The position numbers and the translations under genes are program-made. This document shows positions 15,962-18,526 of a stretch of 18,526 bases of DNA, one piece after another. The notes under the pieces are model-generated. The model had not been told where the DNA came from, ran no database searches, and worked only from the letters and a program-made list of their open reading frames with translations. Source of the stretch: an uncultured Clostridia bacterium (GTDB lineage: Bacteria > Bacillota > Clostridia > TANB77 > CAG-508). How positions within the stretch are numbered: position 1 is the stretch's first letter; each line of letters begins with the position of its first letter. The stretch lies in assembly GCA_948875265.1 (NCBI GenBank), contig CAQRYF010000034.1, positions 1 to 18,526 of the forward strand, read 5' to 3'.

Positions 15962-15994
15962 AATGTCCCATAGAGAAACGTCCCCAATAGGACA
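15962..15994 (-). repeat. REP-like palindromic repeat, copy C
   Basis: Read on the minus strand it matches copy B at 29 of 33 positions. It ends one base before the GGGAGG ribosome-binding site (15995-16000) of the U32 gene, so B and C can form a long hairpin adjacent to the site of translation initiation. Confidence 0.75.
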
Positions 15995-16006
15995 GGGAGG
16001 TTTATA

Positions 16007-18463
16007 ATGATTGATTTACTTTCACCTGTTGGTGATTTTGAGTGTTTGAAAGCTGCTGTTCAAAATGGTTCAGATAGTGTGTATTTTGGTGCTAATTTAT
16101 TTAGTGCAAGGGCTTTTGCTTCTAATTTTGATATTTCTAATTTACAAGATGCTATACAGTATGCAAAGGTTCGTGGTGTTAAGACAAATCTAACTTTAAA
16201 TACATTAATTAAAGATGATGAATTTAATGATGCTTTATTATTAGTTAAAAAAGCTTACGAGTTTGGGATAGACGCTGTTATTGTTCAAGATTTAGGATTG
16301 GCTATGAGGTTAAAAAAATCATTTCCTGATTTGCCTATTCATGGTAGTACTCAGATGACTATCCATAATTTAAATGGTGCTTTAGAATTACAAAAGTTAG
16401 GTTTTAAAAGGGTTGTTCTATCAAGAGAATTGTCAACAGAAGAAATTGAGTATATTTGTAAAAATACAGATATTGAAATTGAATGCTTTGTTCATGGCGC
16501 TTTATGTGTCTCATATTCTGGACAATGTTTATTTTCTAGTATGATTGGTGGAAGGTCTGGTAATCGTGGAAAATGTGCTCAACCTTGTAGGCTTCCATAT
16601 GAGTTATTAGAAAATGATAAAAAAATAGACTCTGGATATTTACTTAGTACTCGTGATTTGTGCGGCTTAGATTATATTCCATTTTTTATAAAAGCTGGTG
16701 TACATTGTTTAAAAATAGAAGGCAGAATGAAATCTCCTGAATATGTTGCTACAGTTACTAGGATTTATAGAAAATATATTGATTTAGCTTTATCAGATAA
16801 ACCATATGAAGTAGATGACAAAGATAGAAAAGAATTAATGCAAGTATTTAACAGAGGCATGTCATCTTCTGGACATTTAGAAAAAGAGCCTAATAATTCT
16901 CTTGTTTTTAAGGATAAACCTAATAATATGGGATTATTTTTAGGAATTGTTCAAGATTATAATAAAAATAAAGGATATATAACTTTAAAACTAAATGAAA
17001 CTATTGAAATTGGTGATACTATTTCTCTTCAAAACGAGACTGGAAGTTATACTATTTCCGAATTGATGGAAAATGGAAAAAACATCACTAGTACAAAAAT
17101 CGGACAAATAGTTACTGTTGGTAGAATGAAAGGAAATATAAAATCTGGAGATAAGATATATAAGATGTCTTCAAAATTATTAACTACCAATGCAAAAGAA
17201 AGTTACAAACAAGAAAATAGAAAGATAGATTTAAATTGTAAAGTTACAGTAAAAAAAGATAAACCTGTATCTATAAAAGTTACCTCTGCTAATGATTTAG
17301 AAACATATAAAAACTTAAATATTAGTTATGAATTAGATTGCATACCATTAGAAGCTAAAAATAGGCCTTTAGATAGAGATTCTATTATAAAGCAAATTTC
17401 CAAAACCTCATCAACTCCATTTAATTTTAAAAATATATCTATCGATTTAGATGACAATGCCTTTTTACCTAAACTAAGCACTTTAAACCAACTTAGGAGA
17501 AATATTTTAGAAGAAGTTGAAGATTTTGCTTTGTCTAATATATGTAGAAATCCAAATATTGATTTAAATAAAGAATCAGAAAATATTGTGCTATCTAATA
17601 TGAGAAGTAATGTAAAAAATAATATAAAATTATCTGAAAATCATACTTCAAAAATATCTGTTTTGCTAAATAATTTAGATATAAGTTTTAACTATAATAA
17701 ATTAGAAAATATAGATAATATATACATTCCTCTAAAATTTTTTACAAGTAATAAGTATGAAAATGTTTTAAAAACTATTAGTAAAAAATTTGATACTTAT
17801 ATTTACATGCCAACAGTTATAAGAGTAAATTATAATAACCTATTTTTTGCTAAAGCTAAAGCAGCTGTAAGTAAGTATAATATCAAGGGCTTTGTTATAT
17901 CAAATATTGGTAATATCCATTTACTAAATAACTTATTTGAAGATTTGGATAAACATTTTAAAATAATTTCTAACTATACTCTTAATGTGTATAATTCTAA
18001 TACTGTACTAGAATTAAAAAAGCTTGGAGTAAGCAAATTCACAATATCTCCTGAACTTGATAAAAAATCAATAATAGATTTATGTGATTATAATTATTTA
18101 CAAAAAGAATTAATCGTTTATGGAAAAACACCTGTGCTAAATATGAATTATTGCTTATTAGGTGGAACTAATAAATGTTATCCTAGTTGCAATACTAAAT
18201 GCACAAGTGATAATTCTTACTATTTAAAAGATAGACTAAACATGAAATTTAGGGTTATTCCTGACAATATTCAAACTGTTACAACTATTTATAATAGTAA
18301 AATAACTTCTATTTCACCTAAAGACTTTAATATTGATTTTGCTAGAATTGATATTTTAGATGAAGATATTGAAGAGATTAATAACATTATAAAAGTTGTT
18401 AAATCAGGCAATAGATTGGAAGGTAAAGAATATACTAATGGGAATTTGAATAGAAAAATATAA
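16007..18463 (+). CDS. U32 family protein (RNA hydroxylation/peptidase U32 type, with DUF3656-like C-terminal region)
   Basis: 818 residues. The N-terminal TIM-barrel-like region begins MIDLLSPVGDFECLKAAVQNGSD, followed by the U32 signature around ECFVHGALCVSYSGQCLFS (159-177) and four cysteines (167, 174, 190, 194; RGKCAQPCR) expected to hold an iron-sulfur cluster. The middle contains a beta-rich segment (about 300-400). The C-terminus has another cysteine group starting at Cys716 (CLLGGTNKCYPSC). Characterised relatives (RlhA, TrhP) add hydroxyl groups to rRNA cytidine or tRNA uridine; older annotation is collagenase-like peptidase. The long form fits RlhA-like proteins with a DUF3656 region, which makes RNA modification the better guess. 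GGGAGG lies 6 bases before the ATG. The leader contains the inverted REP-like pair. Confidence 0.9.
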   Translation: MIDLLSPVGDFECLKAAVQNGSDSVYFGANLFSARAFASNFDISNLQDAIQYAKVRGVKTNLTLNTLIKDDEFNDALLLVKKAYEFGIDAVIVQDLGLAMRLKKSFPDLPIHGSTQMTIHNLNGALELQKLGFKRVVLSRELSTEEIEYICKNTDIEIECFVHGALCVSYSGQCLFSSMIGGRSGNRGKCAQPCRLPYELLENDKKIDSGYLLSTRDLCGLDYIPFFIKAGVHCLKIEGRMKSPEYVATVTRIYRKYIDLALSDKPYEVDDKDRKELMQVFNRGMSSSGHLEKEPNNSLVFKDKPNNMGLFLGIVQDYNKNKGYITLKLNETIEIGDTISLQNETGSYTISELMENGKNITSTKIGQIVTVGRMKGNIKSGDKIYKMSSKLLTTNAKESYKQENRKIDLNCKVTVKKDKPVSIKVTSANDLETYKNLNISYELDCIPLEAKNRPLDRDSIIKQISKTSSTPFNFKNISIDLDDNAFLPKLSTLNQLRRNILEEVEDFALSNICRNPNIDLNKESENIVLSNMRSNVKNNIKLSENHTSKISVLLNNLDISFNYNKLENIDNIYIPLKFFTSNKYENVLKTISKKFDTYIYMPTVIRVNYNNLFFAKAKAAVSKYNIKGFVISNIGNIHLLNNLFEDLDKHFKIISNYTLNVYNSNTVLELKKLGVSKFTISPELDKKSIIDLCDYNYLQKELIVYGKTPVLNMNYCLLGGTNKCYPSCNTKCTSDNSYYLKDRLNMKFRVIPDNIQTVTTIYNSKITSISPKDFNIDFARIDILDEDIEEINNIIKVVKSGNRLEGKEYTNGNLNRKI

Positions 18464-18466
18464 GGA

Positions 18467-18488
18467 GTTGCGAAAGGTTGCCAAAGGT
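18467..18488 (+). repeat. Short near-tandem repeat after the U32 gene
   Basis: GTTGCGAAAG then GTTGCCAAAG then GTTCC: two ten-base units with one difference and a partial third, leading straight into the terminal palindrome. Confidence 0.5.
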
Positions 18489-18526
18489 TCCGGGTTAAAA
18501 TGACAATGTTGTCATTTTAACCCGGA
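18489..18526. repeat. Perfect 38-base palindrome at the window end
   Basis: TCCGGGTTAAAATGACAA (18489-18506), TG, TTGTCATTTTAACCCGGA (18509-18526). An 18-bp perfect stem with a two-base spacer. It lies 25 bases after the U32 stop and could be that gene's terminator if a T-tract follows beyond the window; otherwise it is a palindromic repeat element. The last base of the window is the last base of the stem, so the full extent is unknown. Confidence 0.75.

Overview
The window is AT-rich DNA (visibly well under 35% GC) from a low-GC Firmicutes (Bacillota) genome, probably an uncultivated gut Clostridia- or Bacilli-type lineage. The support is the Gram-positive-type replicative polymerase PolC, strong GGAGG ribosome-binding sites, consensus TTGACA/TATAAT promoters, and LepA, RlmB and U32 proteins of Firmicutes type. 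No tRNA, rRNA, CRISPR array or intact transposase is visible.

Layout from left to right. Positions 87-5918 are all on the minus strand: a membrane-anchored protein of unknown function with its own promoter, 23S rRNA methyltransferase RlmB, a MazG-like pyrophosphohydrolase, a small degenerate MazG-like protein, elongation factor 4 (lepA) and a rhodanese. Positions 5919-6637 hold no gene. They contain a cluster of DnaA boxes around an AT-rich core (origin-like), one REP-like repeat and a terminator. Positions 6638-8796 (minus) hold a DUF1294 membrane protein, an HD-domain hydrolase and a probable PBECR4 nuclease-fold protein. Positions 8797-9156 hold a complete small-RNA gene with a consensus promoter and a strong terminator. 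Positions 9157-13947 (minus) are one polC gene. After a short intergenic stretch come a 38-residue Cys/Gly-rich membrane peptide (plus), its terminator, a surface protein with two cadherin-like domains (minus), and a U32-family protein (plus) whose 5' leader is an inverted pair of REP-like elements. The window ends in a perfect 38-base palindrome.

The standout observation concerns genetic decoding. Two indispensable-type genes, polC (three times) and lepA (once), change reading frame by +1. All four changes occur at an in-frame CGG codon followed by A, and every time skipping the C gives GGA (glycine) and restores the conserved protein. In about 5,400 codons of real genes here I find no other in-frame CGG, although the triplet is common out of frame and CGA and CGT are used normally for arginine. 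This looks like a lineage in which CGG is no longer an arginine codon and CGGA is read as a frame-changing glycine signal, either a quadruplet codon or highly efficient +1 frameshifting. PolC would need three such events to make its polymerase active site, so the process must be efficient.
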